Positions 7,265 through 8,031 of a DNA stretch of 8,031 bases are shown here, in pieces. The stretch's first letter is position 1; every line of letters starts with the position of its first letter. The stretch is from JAQAZP01 sp032127265 (GTDB lineage Bacteria > Acidobacteriota > JAQAZP01). A program made the translations under genes and the position numbers. The stretch spans positions 1-8,031 of the forward strand of contig JAQAZP010000020.1 in NCBI GenBank assembly GCA_032127265.1. Reading direction: 5' to 3'. The notes beneath the pieces were generated by a model. The model was not told the DNA's origin. It made no database searches and worked only from the letters and a program-made list of their open reading frames with translations.

Positions 7265-7294
7265 TTGACAGCCGCGCAGGTCCGCCGTTATTAT
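7265..7294 (+). promoter_or_regulatory. Sigma70-type promoter for recA
   Basis: A perfect -35 hexamer TTGACA (7265-7270) is followed after 18 nt by TATTAT (7289-7294), five of six matches to the -10 consensus. Transcription would start near 7301, giving a leader of about 220 nt before the recA ATG. It is the only strong promoter-like sequence I noticed in the window, and it sits in the only long gap. An inverted repeat brackets the -10 box. Confidence 0.7.
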
Positions 7295-7307
7295 GGCCAG
7301 ACCTGCG
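7275..7307 (+). promoter_or_regulatory. Perfect 8-bp inverted repeat around the recA -10 box (operator candidate)
   Basis: CGCAGGTC (7275-7282) is the exact reverse complement of GACCTGCG (7300-7307); the 17-nt spacer contains the -10 box. A related GGTCCGGCC lies at 7251-7259, upstream of the -35, and pairs with GGCCAGACC (7295-7303) at eight of nine positions. The first arm is upstream of the predicted start of transcription, so this would act as a DNA site rather than an RNA hairpin. It does not match the LexA boxes I know (CTGT-N8-ACAG, GAAC-N4-GTTC, GTTC-N7-GTTC). A repressor site for recA is an inference. Confidence 0.45.
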
Positions 7308-7521
7308 TTAGATAATCTCTTCCTGCCAAGAAACGGCGGTTGGCTGCCGGTTTTTGTCGCGAGCCCTGTCCCTTTCGGCATCCGTATTCCACCGGGCGCA
7401 GTGCTCCATGCAGCGGACGCTTCACGGCCGGTCAGGGGCTTGATTCGCGCCGCCTCCGGCGACGAACCCCGAGGATCGGCCACATTGTTCATTGTTAACG
7501 AACTGACCAGAGGTAACTGAT
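7301..7521 (+). other. Long, partly structured recA leader with no supported gene
   Basis: This is most of the 282-nt gap between djlA and recA. It contains several possible stems: GCCAA/TTGGC (7325-7329 with 7340-7344), a competing CGGC/GCCG (7334-7337 with 7346-7349), and a strong hairpin TTCG-CGCCG / CGGCG-A-CGAA (7444-7452 with 7457-7466). The last has a CCTC loop that could pair with GAGG of the recA ribosome binding site (7510-7513). An open frame from ATG 7293 to TGA 7520 runs through it, but its ATG lies inside the -10 box and its product is unlike anything I recognise, so I treat the stretch as untranslated. Confidence 0.45.
7487..7503 (+). repeat. Imperfect 17-bp dyad GTTC-N9-GAAC just before recA
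   Basis: GTTC (7487-7490) and GAAC (7500-7503) form the ends of an imperfect palindrome in which six of eight base pairs match, centred at 7495. ATTGTT also occurs twice in tandem (7484-7489 and 7491-7496). The dyad ends 6 nt before the recA ribosome binding site AGAGG (7509-7513). It could be an RNA stem or an operator well downstream of the promoter. The half-sites resemble the GAAC/GTTC used by several LexA families, but the spacing fits none I know. Confidence 0.3.
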
Positions 7522-8031
7522 ATGGAGAGGGACATAAAGGAGCGAACAAAGGCCATCGATGCGGCCCTGTCGCAGATCGAGAAGCAGTTTGGCGTGGGTT
7601 CCATCATGCGCCTGGGCGATCCCGGAGCCCGGGTCAAGGTGGAGGTGATTCCTTCCGGAGCACTGTCCATCGACTACGCCCTGGGCATCGGCGGATTCCC
7701 CCGCGGCCGGGTGGTGGAGATCTACGGCCCGGAAGCATCCGGAAAAACCACCCTGGCCCTGCACGCCGTGGCCAACGCCCAGAAGGCCGGCGGGGTGGCG
7801 GCGTTTGTCGACGCCGAACACGCCCTGGACGCCGGCTATGCCGAAAAACTGGGCGTGGACGTGGAAAACATCCTCATCTCCCAGCCCGACAACGGTGAGC
7901 AGGCGCTGGAGATCACCGAGATGCTGATCCGGTCCAACGCGGTGGACGTCCTGGTGGTGGATTCGGTGGCGGCGCTGGTGCCGCGGGCCGAACTGGAAGG
8001 GGACATGGGCGATTCCCACGTCGGCCTGCAG
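7522..8031 (+). CDS. recA: Recombinase RecA, 3' end outside the window
   Basis: ATP-dependent strand-exchange protein and LexA co-protease; forms filaments on single-stranded DNA in homologous recombination and SOS induction. The first 170 residues are present and the frame is open to the window end. It begins MERDIKERTKAIDAALSQIEKQFGVGSIMRLGD, then SGALSIDYALGIGGFPRGRVVEIYGP, Walker A GPEASGKT (69-76, with Ala where E. coli has Ser), the catalytic glutamate in FVDAEHALD (E99), the QPDNGEQALEI segment (121-131), Walker B VLVVDS (143-148), and it stops in DMGDSHVGLQ within the loop 1 region. Start: ATG 7522 with AGAGG (7509-7513) 8 nt upstream. It has its own promoter at 7265-7294 and a long leader, so it is probably expressed independently of the upstream operon. 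Confidence 0.97.
   Translation, partial: MERDIKERTKAIDAALSQIEKQFGVGSIMRLGDPGARVKVEVIPSGALSIDYALGIGGFPRGRVVEIYGPEASGKTTLALHAVANAQKAGGVAAFVDAEHALDAGYAEKLGVDVENILISQPDNGEQALEITEMLIRSNAVDVLVVDSVAALVPRAELEGDMGDSHVGLQ

Noticed and set aside
7338..7355. Partial match to the Geobacter-type LexA box (GGTT-N2-C-N4-G-N3-ACC) in the recA leader
   Set aside because: The left half and central bases fit (GGTTGGC...G) but the final ACC is TTT, so the site is incomplete.
7293..7520. Open frame of 75 codons between djlA and recA on the + strand
   Set aside because: Its ATG lies within the predicted -10 box, it has no ribosome binding site, and the product matches nothing I recognise. Chance open frames of this size are common in GC-rich DNA. 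An uORF starting further in cannot be excluded.

Overview
The window is a GC-rich (by eye a little over 60% G+C), gene-dense bacterial chromosomal segment. All genes read on the + strand. It carries the conserved SRP/ribosomal-protein/tRNA-methylation cluster followed by the start of recA. Gene order and protein sequences suggest a Gram-negative, delta-proteobacteria-like lineage or a related uncultured phylum. The evidence is a khpA-type KH gene between rpsP and rimM, a large TPR protein of a style common in those groups, and a DjlA-type membrane J-protein. This placement is inference, not proof.

Layout: ffh (5' end cut by the window), rpsP, khpA, rimM, trmD (overlapping rimM), rplS, a 866-aa TPR protein, djlA, then about 280 bp of non-coding DNA with a strong sigma70-type promoter, then recA (3' end cut by the window). 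From ffh to djlA the gaps are short (at most 91 bp) and I see no clear internal promoter, so this stretch is probably one long transcription unit. A weak terminator-like hairpin sits at the end of djlA. recA has its own promoter (TTGACA, 18 nt, TATTAT) with a perfect 8-bp inverted repeat flanking the -10 box and a long (about 220 nt) structured leader.

How the genes fit together: Ffh targets nascent membrane and secreted proteins. S16 and L19 are ribosomal structural proteins, RimM matures the 30S head, TrmD makes m1G37 in tRNA, and KhpA is a small RNA-binding protein. The TPR protein and DjlA extend this translation and targeting cluster with a scaffold protein and a membrane-anchored DnaK co-chaperone. 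RecA is an independent repair gene.

The gene content is ordinary housekeeping; I see no defence system, mobile element, CRISPR array or RNA gene. The less usual signals lie in the junctions. Nearly every intergenic gap holds an inverted repeat. These include a terminator-like hairpin after rpsP, a hairpin covering the rimM Shine-Dalgarno region, and repeated ATTG/CAAT dyads before rplS. They could set the unequal expression of ribosomal proteins and modification enzymes known for this operon in E. coli.
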